Source: Prochlorococcus marinus str. MIT 1013
GTDB taxonomy: Bacteria > Cyanobacteriota > Cyanobacteriia > PCC-6307 > Cyanobiaceae
NCBI RefSeq assembly: GCF_027359395.1
Contig: NZ_CP114778.1
Coordinates: forward strand, 1,116,001-1,180,000
Length of the DNA stretch: 64,000 bases
Direction of reading: 5' to 3'
How positions within the stretch are numbered: position 1 is the stretch's first letter; the number at the start of each line of letters is the position of its first letter. Both the position numbers and the translations under genes were made by a program. Below the pieces are notes generated by a model, which was given only the letters and a program-made list of their open reading frames with translations, was not told the origin of the DNA and ran no database searches. This document shows positions 1 through 7,662 of the stretch, in pieces.

Positions 1-568
1 TGCTACAAGAGTTAGAGATCTCCTCAAAACTTTGTTGATTGACGTTGATAATGATCACAACACTCAAGAAACTGCAGAACGCGTTTCAAGAATGTATATC
101 AATGAAGTATTTAAAGGCAGGTATCACCCTCAACCGAAAGTTACTAATTTCCCTAACGATAGAAATTTAGATGAGATTTATACGCTTGGTCCAATAACTG
201 TTCGATCTGCATGTTCTCATCACTTTGTTCCAATCCTCGGAGATTGCTGGATAGGAATCAAACCTGGAGAAAAAGTTATTGGAATTTCTAAGTTTGCAAG
301 AGTAGCTGATTGGGTTTTTTCTAGGCCACATATTCAAGAAGAAGCTGTAATGATTCTTGCTGATGAGATAGAGCGCTTGTGCGAACCCAAAGGTCTTGCA
401 ATCCTCGTTAAAGCTCAACACTATTGCATGAAATGGAGAGGAGTAAAAGAACCAGAAACCAGCATGATCAATTCAATTGTTAGGGGTGACTTTCGCCATG
501 ATGCAAGCTTGAAGCAGGAGTTCTTCGAACTTGTTAAGCAACAATCCAATTTCGGTAAAAATTATTAG
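1..568 (+). CDS. folE: GTP cyclohydrolase I (5' end outside window)
   Basis: This enzyme converts GTP to dihydroneopterin triphosphate, the first step of folate/pterin synthesis. The frame is already open at base 2 (reads ATRVRDLLKT before the TTG at 32), so the gene begins upstream and only the C-terminal part, about 188 residues, is present. The zinc-binding signature is seen: CSHHF after ITVRSA and HYCM followed by KWRGV, matching the Cys/His/Cys ligands of classical type I FolE. The TTG at 32 is therefore not the real start. The gene ends at TAG 566-568 and faces the convergent porin gene. Confidence 0.95.
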   Translation, partial: ATRVRDLLKTLLIDVDNDHNTQETAERVSRMYINEVFKGRYHPQPKVTNFPNDRNLDEIYTLGPITVRSACSHHFVPILGDCWIGIKPGEKVIGISKFARVADWVFSRPHIQEEAVMILADEIERLCEPKGLAILVKAQHYCMKWRGVKEPETSMINSIVRGDFRHDASLKQEFFELVKQQSNFGKNY

Positions 569-587
569 AAAGTTTTAAAAAACTTTC
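568..587. terminator. Inverted repeat after folE, weak terminator candidate
   Basis: Perfect inverted repeat GAAAGTTTT / AAAACTTTC, starting on the folE stop codon. It has no clear T-tract, so termination is uncertain. A second weaker stem (604-610 with 620-626) could serve the convergent porin gene on the minus strand. Confidence 0.3.
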
Positions 588-631
588 AACTGATTTAAAA
601 GCAAACCCTCAATACTCACGAGGCTTTAGAT

Positions 632-1822
632 CTAGAAGTTAAAAGTGGTTTTCACCAAAGCCCCATTTACTTCCTCTTTACCATCTTTCTCGATAACAAA
701 GATAGCTGGGGTAACTGTGACACTATCGCTAACTTTAAAATCGTAAAAAGCTTCCCAAGCTAAAGGATCGTCATAACCACTGTCATCTCTATGAGTTTCT
801 GCTGTTCCAATACCAAAACCAAACTTATTGCCTTCAATCAAGGCGTTATTCCATAAAAATCCAATAGACCATGTATTTCCATCTTCAACTTTATTCATAG
901 AAGTATCAGGGCTATCATCGTTTTCAGGATTCTTCCATCCCAACCCTCCACTCAAGCTGTAGTCGTCTCCAAATTGATAGCTACCACTAATAGCAAAAGA
1001 GGAGTAGTCGTTAATATCAGGAGAATTATCAGTTCTTCCGTTGTCTGACTGTGTAAATGCAGCTGCAAGAGTATATCTCTCATCAACCCATGCCAACTGA
1101 GTGGTGATGTGGTCTTTGCCTTCATCAGCTAAAAAGCCAATCGAAGAAATTGATGCGTCTTCTGAAACGAAAAGTGCAGAAGCAACTAATTTTTCATTGG
1201 ACCAAGTAATTCCAGCGCCCGCGCCCATCTTCTTGGAATAAGTATCACTCGCACCTGCCTGATTCAAGACAAACAAAACTCCATCACTTGTGTAAGCACT
1301 AGGCCAAACTCCAAGCAAATCATCTTGGCGAAGCTTGGGACCAAAAGTTACTTGAATATCATCTCCAACAGGGAACTGATAATAAGCCTTATGAAGTGCT
1401 AACGAATCACTACTACTGAAAGCACTATCTAATCGTGCCTCACCCATCATTCCGAAGGGTTCCATCATTCCAAAGTTACCTACGCGAACAGCAGTTTTAA
1501 GCATGTCTTGACCTGTAAAACTGGTCATAAACATTAACTTTGTATCGTAATGAAAAACTGTTCCATCCTTTTCGTCAGCAGTAGACATTCCACCCATTCC
1601 ACCCATTCCACCCATTCCAGAATCGCTCACGCCATCTACTCCACCCAAAATAAAAGTCGTTTTACCCATAAACATTGTTGAGGGGTATGAATCTCCCATA
1701 TTCATATGACTACCATGGTGATCATGATGATCTTTGTGCTTTTCACCTCCTGCTTGAACAACCATTGGAGTCACGAAACCTAAGGCAGCAGGGATTGAGA
1801 TTAATCGAACAAAGAGTCTCAT
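632..1822 (-). CDS. Outer-membrane porin of the cyanobacterial non-SLH type, His/Met-rich N-terminus
   Basis: 396 residues with an N-terminal signal peptide (about residues 1-24, ending VVQA). The mature N-terminus is rich in histidine (HKDHHDHHGSHMNMG, about residues 29-44) and is followed by a Gly/Met repeat (GMGGMGGMGGM, about 70-80). The rest is a Gly/aromatic alternating sequence ending in phenylalanine (TTFNF), typical of beta-barrels. It is a paralogue of the porin at 25229-26239 (shared SFTG-DML, FPVGD, QDD and SAY motifs), but only this copy has the His segment. There is no SLH domain. It lies next to DUF3721 and zinc-uptake genes, so a role in zinc or other metal passage is likely, by inference. 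The 295-bp divergent region upstream shows no obvious Zur box. Confidence 0.8.
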   Translation of the reverse strand: MRLFVRLISIPAALGFVTPMVVQAGGEKHKDHHDHHGSHMNMGDSYPSTMFMGKTTFILGGVDGVSDSGMGGMGGMGGMSTADEKDGTVFHYDTKLMFMTSFTGQDMLKTAVRVGNFGMMEPFGMMGEARLDSAFSSSDSLALHKAYYQFPVGDDIQVTFGPKLRQDDLLGVWPSAYTSDGVLFVLNQAGASDTYSKKMGAGAGITWSNEKLVASALFVSEDASISSIGFLADEGKDHITTQLAWVDERYTLAAAFTQSDNGRTDNSPDINDYSSFAISGSYQFGDDYSLSGGLGWKNPENDDSPDTSMNKVEDGNTWSIGFLWNNALIEGNKFGFGIGTAETHRDDSGYDDPLAWEAFYDFKVSDSVTVTPAIFVIEKDGKEEVNGALVKTTFNF

Positions 1823-2117
1823 GGATCTAATAAAACTAGTAAAGCTAGTAAAACTATTTATATCTCACAAGGCTAGCTTCACAGTTTTGTTAATGGTATA
1901 GAATATGTGCTTTTAGATACTAAAAATCGTGTTTTTTAGTCTTTGCCAGGAAAAAACTGAGAACCAATTTCCATCAAAATCTAGTCTCAAAAAGAAGAGA
2001 TAAAGAATAGTTGGATTATTTAATTACTTATCTGTTCTAGATTGTGTGAAATATTCAATGACAAAGCGCTGGGCTTGATTAGTCTACAGACTAGGTTTAC
2101 TAGCCAAAAATAGACAA

Positions 2118-2375
2118 ATGAACAAATTCAAGCCTATTCTCTCTACAATTATTCTTTCTATATCATTTTCACTAATAGGATGTTCAGATAATTCTCAAAC
2201 AAAAGGTACTCCCTCTCTTTTTGAGACAAAAATAGAAGCCGAAAAAGCAGCCAAAGATTTCAATTGCACTGGAGCTCATAAAATGGGTGACAAATGGATG
2301 CCTTGTAAAAGTCATTCTGCTCATGAAGATAATGAACATAACAAGTCCAACAATGAACATCACCATCATCACTAG
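2118..2375 (+). CDS. Small lipoprotein with DUF3721 domain and C-terminal His tail
   Basis: 85 residues. The N-terminus is a lipoprotein signal (hydrophobic stretch then LIGC lipobox, Cys about residue 22). The body matches the DUF3721 pattern: A-x-A/E-A, FNCTGAHKMG, then WMPCKSH. The last residues are His-rich (NNEHHHHH). DUF3721 has no established function. The conserved Cys/His residues plus the His tail next to zinc-uptake genes suggest metal binding, which is inference. The gene diverges from the His-rich porin and is followed 15 bp later by a second DUF3721 gene, so the two are probably co-transcribed. Confidence 0.75.
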   Translation: MNKFKPILSTIILSISFSLIGCSDNSQTKGTPSLFETKIEAEKAAKDFNCTGAHKMGDKWMPCKSHSAHEDNEHNKSNNEHHHHH

Positions 2376-2390
2376 ATTTTCGAACAATAA

Positions 2391-2834
2391 ATGACAACCA
2401 AAAATAGTACAAATCAAAAAGATATCGAAGGGCCTTCGCATTGTGGAAGCAAACCAAAAAAAATTGCATTTGGCATAGCACCACTTGGATTCATTTCCAT
2501 TGGAATTGTTCCCATGGGTATTATTAGCATTGGAATTGTTCCCATGGGTGTCGTTTCTATTGGTGCTGTAGCCATGGGAGTAATAAATGCCTCAATAGTA
2601 GGAATGGGAATATTTTCTGCCGGAATAACAACCATGGGTCTAAAGGTATGGAGTCCAGAAAATAATGCTATTCAGGAGTCAATCAATCGCTCTAATTCTT
2701 CGTCTTCAAAAAATATATATGCATATCCAACTAAAGCTCAGGCAGAGAGCGAAGCCAAAAAGATCGGATGCAATGGTGTGCATAAGATGGGTAAATTATG
2801 GATGCCTTGTGCAATCCATATCAACCCTAACTAA
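2391..2834 (+). CDS. Decapeptide-repeat hydrophobic protein fused to a DUF3721 domain
   Basis: 147 residues in two parts. Residues 33-82 are five imperfect ten-residue repeats of the type G-x-x-S-I-G-I-V-P-M (GFISIGIVPM, GIISIGIVPM, GVVSIGAVAM, GVINASIVGM, GIFSAGITTM). They form a Gly/Met/Ile-rich hydrophobic block that is probably in or on a membrane. The C-terminal 40 residues form a DUF3721 domain (IGCNGVHKMG and LWMPCAIH). No signal peptide precedes the repeat, but CGSKPKK just before it could be a cytoplasmic cap. It lies 15 bp after the DUF3721 lipoprotein gene. Regular methionines could contact soft metals, but nothing proves this. Confidence 0.65.
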   Translation: MTTKNSTNQKDIEGPSHCGSKPKKIAFGIAPLGFISIGIVPMGIISIGIVPMGVVSIGAVAMGVINASIVGMGIFSAGITTMGLKVWSPENNAIQESINRSNSSSSKNIYAYPTKAQAESEAKKIGCNGVHKMGKLWMPCAIHINPN

Positions 2835-2966
2835 TCTTGAAATAATTAAGAATTTAAAGTTGCGGTTTAAAATCCTTGGCAATATATCTACAAACGACTC
2901 AATTCATCTCCCTGTTTTTTAACAAATTAGGATTTAATTAACTTTCGAAAAGTGATCTTAATTGGT

Positions 2967-3584
2967 CTAAGAATATATATCTTCAACTAAAATTGGCCCC
3001 TTTTCGCAAATTTGCTGCTGTGAAGGGAACTCTTTATCGGAGCAACAACATTCTCCTCTATCTGAATTGTTGATCCAATTAATAATCCCTGTTCGGATTG
3101 GTTGAGGACATACGTCTCCTTCTTTGAGGTGATTAATTTCTTCGCTTGTTAAAGGATCAGCATGTTCAATAAAAAGAGACTCTTTAAGTCTAAAAGAACA
3201 TGTCTCATCCCATTGTTCAAAACAATTTATATGGTTTATAAAATCATTCCATGCCTCTTTCATTGATCTATATCCCTTTCTTTTTAATTCTTTTCTAAAA
3301 ACAGCTTTGATAAATTCATTAAAATTTTCTAATTCTTGAGTTGTAAAAGGTTGAGTTCTTTGAGCTTTAAGTGCTGGCAATTGAAGATTATTTTCAATTG
3401 ATTGGAGCCTTTGTTCAATTGATTGAAATCTAGAATCTATCGATTCAACAGGAAGGTTCTCTATTTGATTAACAAAACAATCAGAGACAAAACCAACCAA
3501 TGATTTACCAGAAATCCTGGCACTCTCTTTAATCTTTTCTAAGAGTTTTGGATCAATACTGACATTAAGTTGCGTTCTCTTCAT
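2967..3584 (-). CDS. Ribbon-helix-helix-like protein with Cys-rich C-terminus, unknown function
   Basis: 205 residues. The start (KRTQLNVSIDPKLLEKIKESA, then SGKSLVGFVSDCF) looks like a ribbon-helix-helix DNA-binding fold: a short beta strand followed by two helices. The middle (about residues 60-75) is a predicted coil (RFQSIEQRLQSIENN). The C-terminal third holds several cysteines, including a GECCCSD cluster and VCPQP. I do not recognise the family beyond the RHH-like start. Position between DUF3721 genes and znuB makes a metal-responsive regulator conceivable, but this is speculation. Confidence 0.5.
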   Translation of the reverse strand: MKRTQLNVSIDPKLLEKIKESARISGKSLVGFVSDCFVNQIENLPVESIDSRFQSIEQRLQSIENNLQLPALKAQRTQPFTTQELENFNEFIKAVFRKELKRKGYRSMKEAWNDFINHINCFEQWDETCSFRLKESLFIEHADPLTSEEINHLKEGDVCPQPIRTGIINWINNSDRGECCCSDKEFPSQQQICEKGPILVEDIYS

Positions 3585-3741
3585 GATTCAATCAATAAAA
3601 GGACGAATTAGAAATCAACTTGTTCTATTTTATTCAAACTAAAATCAAATCGTTGTTATTTTCAGATTTCTTGATCTAATCCTAGATTCTTAGAGTCTCA
3701 TCAAATATAGTCAAAAAATTATGAAAATTTTGTATTAAATT

Positions 3742-4527
3742 CTAATTACTCCTTGGAAGCAAGATCAATGAAATTACACAAAGAACACTAATAAGTGGGC
3801 CTGGAGGCAAATTCATAAACATAGCGAACGAAAAACCAATGATCGATAAAACTAATCCAAATATGGAAGATCTAACCATCGCAACCCATAGAGAGCTAGC
3901 TTTCTGTAAACCCAACAAAGTTGGAGTTGAGAGTAACGCAATCACAAGGATGACCCCGACTGCTGACATTGAGCTCACAATGACAAGTGCAGTGGTAAAT
4001 CCCAGAGCTAAATTTAAAAAAGACACATTAACGCCACTTGAGGCAGCTCCTTCTGGGTCTAAACCAATATGAACAAGCTTGTCGTACCCAAAAAGCATTA
4101 GGCAAATGAATGCCGAGAACGCAATCAAAGTTCTTAATAAATCGCTCAAATTTGCAGTTAATAAATCTCCAAACAAAACAGCCTCTAAATCAATCCTGAT
4201 TCCAAGTAAAGGTATAAGCAAAACTCCAAGTCCCATCGAACCAGCAAGAATTGTATTCATTACAGCTTCATAATTTTGATTTTTCTTATTTGTCAAACTC
4301 TCTGCTGCAATAGCTCCCACTAATCCGCTTAAGACACCTCCAATAGATGGGTCAATCCCAAGCGCCATAGCCAAGGCAAGTCCTGGCAAAACACAATGTG
4401 AAATTAAATTGACTTGAAGAAGCCTTTTATGAGTTATCAATACAGTCCCCATGGCAGGGCAAAGCACTCCTGAAAAGGAAGTTATCAAAAGAGGAATTAT
4501 CCACCAATTTGTTTTGAAAAAAGACAT
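3742..4527 (-). CDS. znuB: Zinc ABC transporter, membrane permease
   Basis: 261-residue hydrophobic protein of the ABC-3 (ZnuB/MntB) permease family, with about seven to eight membrane segments. Typical features are the CPAMGTVLITHKRLL start, GLALAMALG, and the loop FGDLLTANLSDL. It would form the inner-membrane channel for zinc released by ZnuA and driven by ZnuC. It is on the same strand as znuC but is separated from it by zur on the opposite strand. Its ATG lies only 17 bp from the zur start codon, so its promoter must overlap zur, or it depends on read-through from znuC. Confidence 0.88.
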   Translation of the reverse strand: MSFFKTNWWIIPLLITSFSGVLCPAMGTVLITHKRLLQVNLISHCVLPGLALAMALGIDPSIGGVLSGLVGAIAAESLTNKKNQNYEAVMNTILAGSMGLGVLLIPLLGIRIDLEAVLFGDLLTANLSDLLRTLIAFSAFICLMLFGYDKLVHIGLDPEGAASSGVNVSFLNLALGFTTALVIVSSMSAVGVILVIALLSTPTLLGLQKASSLWVAMVRSSIFGLVLSIIGFSFAMFMNLPPGPLISVLCVISLILLPRSN

Positions 4528-4544
4528 TAAGCCAATGATTCAGT

Positions 4545-4985
4545 ATGGTCAGTAAGAGAGATCAAGTTAAGATCTTGCTAATGAGTACAAGCAAGCCTGA
4601 AATCACTAAACGACAACAACAACTGCTCAATGAACTCAAGAACTGTACTGATGAATTGAGCGGGCAAGAGCTGCATAGACAACTTCATAATGGTGAAAAG
4701 GCAATGGGACTGACCACGGTCTATCGAAACCTGCAAGCACTAGTAAAGCAAGGTTTGATTCGTTCCAGACATCTTCCCAACGGTGAGGTTCTTTATGCGC
4801 CCGTTGAAAGAGATATTCATCATTTAACTTGCGTAAGCTGTGGAGAAACCACACGCTTGAAGGGATGTCCTGTCAAAATGATGGATCTGTCGAAAAACAC
4901 CTCCAAAAACTTTGAGCTTTTGTTTCATACTCTTGAGTACTTTGGTCTCTGCCAAACTTGTTCTCAGCAATTGAATGCTGGATAA
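4545..4985 (+). CDS. zur: Fur-family zinc uptake regulator
   Basis: 146 residues. Winged-helix DNA-binding half with a Fur-type recognition helix (MGLTTVYRNLQALVKQG, residues 54-70). Dimerisation half with two CxxC pairs (CVSC at 96-99 and CQTC at 136-139), the structural zinc site of Fur proteins, and an HH pair at 92-93. Position among znuA, znuB and znuC makes Zur rather than iron Fur the best call. An in-frame ATG at 4581 (MSTSKPEITKRQ) is an alternative start that would leave more room for divergent promoters. The gene runs head-to-head with znuB and tail-to-tail with znuC (23-bp gap). Confidence 0.87.
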   Translation: MVSKRDQVKILLMSTSKPEITKRQQQLLNELKNCTDELSGQELHRQLHNGEKAMGLTTVYRNLQALVKQGLIRSRHLPNGEVLYAPVERDIHHLTCVSCGETTRLKGCPVKMMDLSKNTSKNFELLFHTLEYFGLCQTCSQQLNAG

Positions 4986-5008
4986 AAGTATTTGAATATG
5001 AATCAAAC

Positions 5009-5707
5009 CTATAACTTCCACCTCAAATAATTAATTGAACTAAGTTTTTCTTGAACTTCCTGAGGGCTACCAGAAGCCAAAATAATTTTATCTAAAGCAA
5101 CAACTTTGTCATAGGCATTTAAAGATGTTCCCCAGTCGTGACTACTAACAAAAACCGTGAACCCCGAATCGGCTAGCTGACGAATAATTAACAGGAAATC
5201 TTCTTTAGCCGGAGGATCAAAGGCGGAGCAAGGTTCATCAAGAAGAAAAATTTTGGCTGGATTCATTAATGTTTTTGCAAGTAATGCTCTTTGTTGCTGT
5301 CCACCAGACAAAGCATCAAGTCTCCTTTTTGCTAAATGAGATATTCCAACACGTTGAAGAGCCGCTTCTAATTCACAACAAGTCGATTTCGAATGATTGA
5401 CTCGGCCCAAAGAAACTAATCCTTCAACAGTAATTGGAAAATTCCAATTTAGCTTCCCCCTCTGAGGCATTAAAGCCACTTGAGATCGATTATTTCGCAA
5501 TGGTTTCCCATCAACAGTAATTTTCCCTTGATCCGGTTTACTACTCCCTTGCAGCAAGCTTAATAATGTGGACTTACCAGCACCATTCGGACCAACAAGA
5601 GCAGTCAAAGTACCTTGCTCAAGCTTTAGAGAAACCTTGCTTAAAGCAGGTTTAATTTTACTTGAATAAGAATATGTCAAATTTTCAGCAATCAAGCTAG
5701 GCATCAA
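5009..5707 (-). CDS. znuC: Zinc ABC transporter, ATP-binding subunit
   Basis: 232-residue ABC ATPase. Walker A GPNGAGKST (about 39-47), a Q-loop with MPQRG, signature LSGGQQQR, Walker B IFLLDEPCSAFDPP and switch histidine SSHD are all present, so it should be active. It energises zinc import with ZnuB and ZnuA. It diverges from znuA across an 86-bp region containing a Zur-like box. It is not adjacent to znuB, because zur sits between them in the opposite direction. Confidence 0.9.
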   Translation of the reverse strand: MMPSLIAENLTYSYSSKIKPALSKVSLKLEQGTLTALVGPNGAGKSTLLSLLQGSSKPDQGKITVDGKPLRNNRSQVALMPQRGKLNWNFPITVEGLVSLGRVNHSKSTCCELEAALQRVGISHLAKRRLDALSGGQQQRALLAKTLMNPAKIFLLDEPCSAFDPPAKEDFLLIIRQLADSGFTVFVSSHDWGTSLNAYDKVVALDKIILASGSPQEVQEKLSSINYLRWKL

Positions 5708-5754
5708 TTAGAGGATTTGCTGACAAGAAACATAATATACTTGCCAAGACCAAA

Positions 5755-5769
5755 TGAAAATGATTATCG
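5755..5769. promoter_or_regulatory. Putative Zur box between znuC and znuA
   Basis: The 15-mer TGAAAATGATTATCG is an imperfect 7-1-7 inverted repeat. It resembles the Fur/Zur consensus of bacteria (TGATAATNATTATCA type) with GA-AAT and ATT-TC retained. It lies 24 bp before the znuA ATG and 47 bp before the divergent znuC ATG, so one dimer site could repress both directions when zinc is sufficient. Assignment rests on position and pattern only. Confidence 0.65.
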
Positions 5770-5793
5770 TTTTAGATACGCTTTAAATTTTTA

Positions 5794-7281
5794 ATGTTGA
5801 ATTTTTCAAATCAGTCCAAAAAGGTTAAACCCATAATCAATAAAACAGTTCTCAAAAGTTCTCTTGTTGCTGGAGCATTTTTATTTTCTGGAATCAATCA
5901 GACAGCGCAAGCAAATACAAAATCAATTGTTGCTGTAGAGCCATTGGTTTGCGATGTTGTATCTGCTATTGCACCACCCTCTACGCCCGTAACCTGCTTA
6001 ATTGACAGAAAGCAAGATGTTCATGATGTCAAGATCACTCCAAGGCAAGCTCAAACACTAAAAAGTGCGAATCAAGTATTTACTCTTGGTTCAGAGATGA
6101 CCCCTGCAATTAAAAAATGGTTGGATAATCCCTTAACTGTTGTCGTTGGTGTAAGTGCAATAGAAATAGACGATCATGACGACCACGATGATCATGACGA
6201 TCATTCAGCTGCTAAGCATGATGATCATGACGACCACGATGATCATGGCGATGCCCATGGAGAGGGAGCTTTTGAATGGGCTGGTGTTTTTGATCTTTCC
6301 GCAGGAGTCTACAAATGGTCTTTCGCCAAAGTTGATGGAGACTATGCTGATCCTGCGATGAAAATGGTTATTCTTAAGTCTGGTGATATTGAAGCATCAG
6401 AAGAGCTTGCTAAAGAATTATTAGGATCCAAAAATTCAGAAGTTAAGCGCAATAATGACAAACTTATTGCGCAGGACAAAGCCTACCTTCTTACATTTAA
6501 TGAAAAGAAAGACATCACAACATTTACTGTAGAAATCAAAAAATCTGGTAAATACGCTTTCTTTACTGAGCATATGCCGTTTGAGTTTGAAGCCGATGAA
6601 CATTTCTTTAAAGATGTTTCAGGCGACGATGTTGAACCGATTACCCAAGTACCAGATGAAGGAGATCATCATCACCATGACCATGGAGGCTTAGATCCTC
6701 ATATTTGGCATGATCCACATAACATCATCAAGATGGGAAATGTAATTTCTAAAAATATCAACAAGAAGATTTCATTCTTTGATAGAGAAACTAAAAAAGT
6801 TTTAAAAGAAAGAACTCAATCTGTAAATTCCATTTTGGAAGATCTAGATCAATGGACTCAAGAACAAATAGCTACTATTCCTTCTGATCAAAGGACGATG
6901 GTTTCTAAGCACAAAGCCATGGAATATTATGGAGATGCATTTGGATTGAAGACCATGAGCCTACTATATTTTCTTGGTGATTCATCCAGCCTTAGGCCTC
7001 AAACTATTTCAACTGTATTAGCTGAGCTTAAAGAAGAAAACGTGAAAGTTTTATTCGCTGAGCAAAAGCCTCCTTCAAAGCTATTGAGAAACCTCAGTAG
7101 ACAAACTTCCACTCCTATCGCATCAAATCAAATCTATGTTGACGGTCTAATGCCAACAGGGAATACTGTTTCAGTTGCTGTACATAACACCTGCACAATT
7201 GTTAATTCACTTGGTGGAGAATGTGATGAGCAAGAGGGCAATGAACTTGAGGGGAAATGGAATTCTTTAATTAATCCTTAA
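5794..7281 (+). CDS. znuA: Zinc ABC transporter substrate-binding protein with His/Asp loop and an inserted extra domain
   Basis: 495 residues, far longer than the roughly 300 usual for ZnuA. A signal peptide is seen at about 1-40 (ending TAQA). The four canonical metal ligands can be placed: His77 (DVHDVK), His303 or His306 (DPHIWHDPH), His373 (SKHKAMEYYG) and Glu423 (FAEQKPP). Residues 127-155 are a repeated D/H loop (DDHDDHDDH type), the usual zinc-scavenging loop of ZnuA. Residues 158-285 are an additional domain (FEWAGVFDLSAGVYKWSF ... ADPAMKM ... FFTEHMPFEFEADEHFF), followed by a second His stretch (HHHHDH, 292-297). A related segment is inserted in the GTPase encoded downstream. A Zur-like box lies just upstream. 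Confidence 0.9.
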   Translation: MLNFSNQSKKVKPIINKTVLKSSLVAGAFLFSGINQTAQANTKSIVAVEPLVCDVVSAIAPPSTPVTCLIDRKQDVHDVKITPRQAQTLKSANQVFTLGSEMTPAIKKWLDNPLTVVVGVSAIEIDDHDDHDDHDDHSAAKHDDHDDHDDHGDAHGEGAFEWAGVFDLSAGVYKWSFAKVDGDYADPAMKMVILKSGDIEASEELAKELLGSKNSEVKRNNDKLIAQDKAYLLTFNEKKDITTFTVEIKKSGKYAFFTEHMPFEFEADEHFFKDVSGDDVEPITQVPDEGDHHHHDHGGLDPHIWHDPHNIIKMGNVISKNINKKISFFDRETKKVLKERTQSVNSILEDLDQWTQEQIATIPSDQRTMVSKHKAMEYYGDAFGLKTMSLLYFLGDSSSLRPQTISTVLAELKEENVKVLFAEQKPPSKLLRNLSRQTSTPIASNQIYVDGLMPTGNTVSVAVHNTCTIVNSLGGECDEQEGNELEGKWNSLINP

Positions 7282-7293
7282 CTGTTACAGATA

Positions 7294-7329
7294 CAATCCC
7301 GTCTACATTTTTAAATATAGACGGGATTG
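7294..7329 (+). promoter_or_regulatory. Strong hairpin over the translation-start region of the gene after znuA
   Basis: Perfect 12-bp arms (CAATCCCGTCTA 7294-7305 and TAGACGGGATTG 7318-7329) with a 12-nt loop. It ends six bases before the ATG at 7336 and is followed by A residues, not a T-tract, so it is not a typical intrinsic terminator. It would cover the ribosome-binding region of the next gene and could lower its translation, or protect the 3' end of znuA mRNA. There is no clear Shine-Dalgarno sequence outside it. Confidence 0.6.
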
Positions 7330-7335
7330 AAAAAA

Positions 7336-7653
7336 ATGTTTCCAACCAAAGGATATAAAGTTTACAAACAACACTGGGAAGACCAGGCAAGTTTCATGGA
7401 TAAACCACCATGGGATAAAGATAAGATATTAAAACTTACTGTCGCAACTGATTTTGATGACAATCTAAAAGAACTTCAATTTTCAAATCATTCGCTGAAA
7501 AAAGAGAATAGCACGCTTACAGTAAGACTAAAAGTTCCTTACAATTATCATGAGCTTGATGACTTTGAATTAAAATCACTTGAATTGTTGGGTATCCAAA
7601 AGAATTGGCTAACTGATATTTCTCTTGACAGCACTCATTGTTCCTATCGTTAA
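7336..7653 (+). CDS. Orphan small protein of the zinc operon
   Basis: 105 residues from the ATG at 7336. A TTG at 7327 would add three residues but lies inside the hairpin arm. Soluble and mixed charge, with no signal peptide, membrane segment or known motif. Notable residues include WEDQASFMDKPPWDKDK near the start and a C-terminal STHCSYR. It sits between znuA and the COG0523 GTPase, with only 9 bp to the latter, so it is probably co-translated with zinc genes. I do not recognise the family. A zinc-related accessory role is inferred from position only. Confidence 0.6.
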   Translation: MFPTKGYKVYKQHWEDQASFMDKPPWDKDKILKLTVATDFDDNLKELQFSNHSLKKENSTLTVRLKVPYNYHELDDFELKSLELLGIQKNWLTDISLDSTHCSYR

Positions 7654-7662
7654 TTAAAGAAA

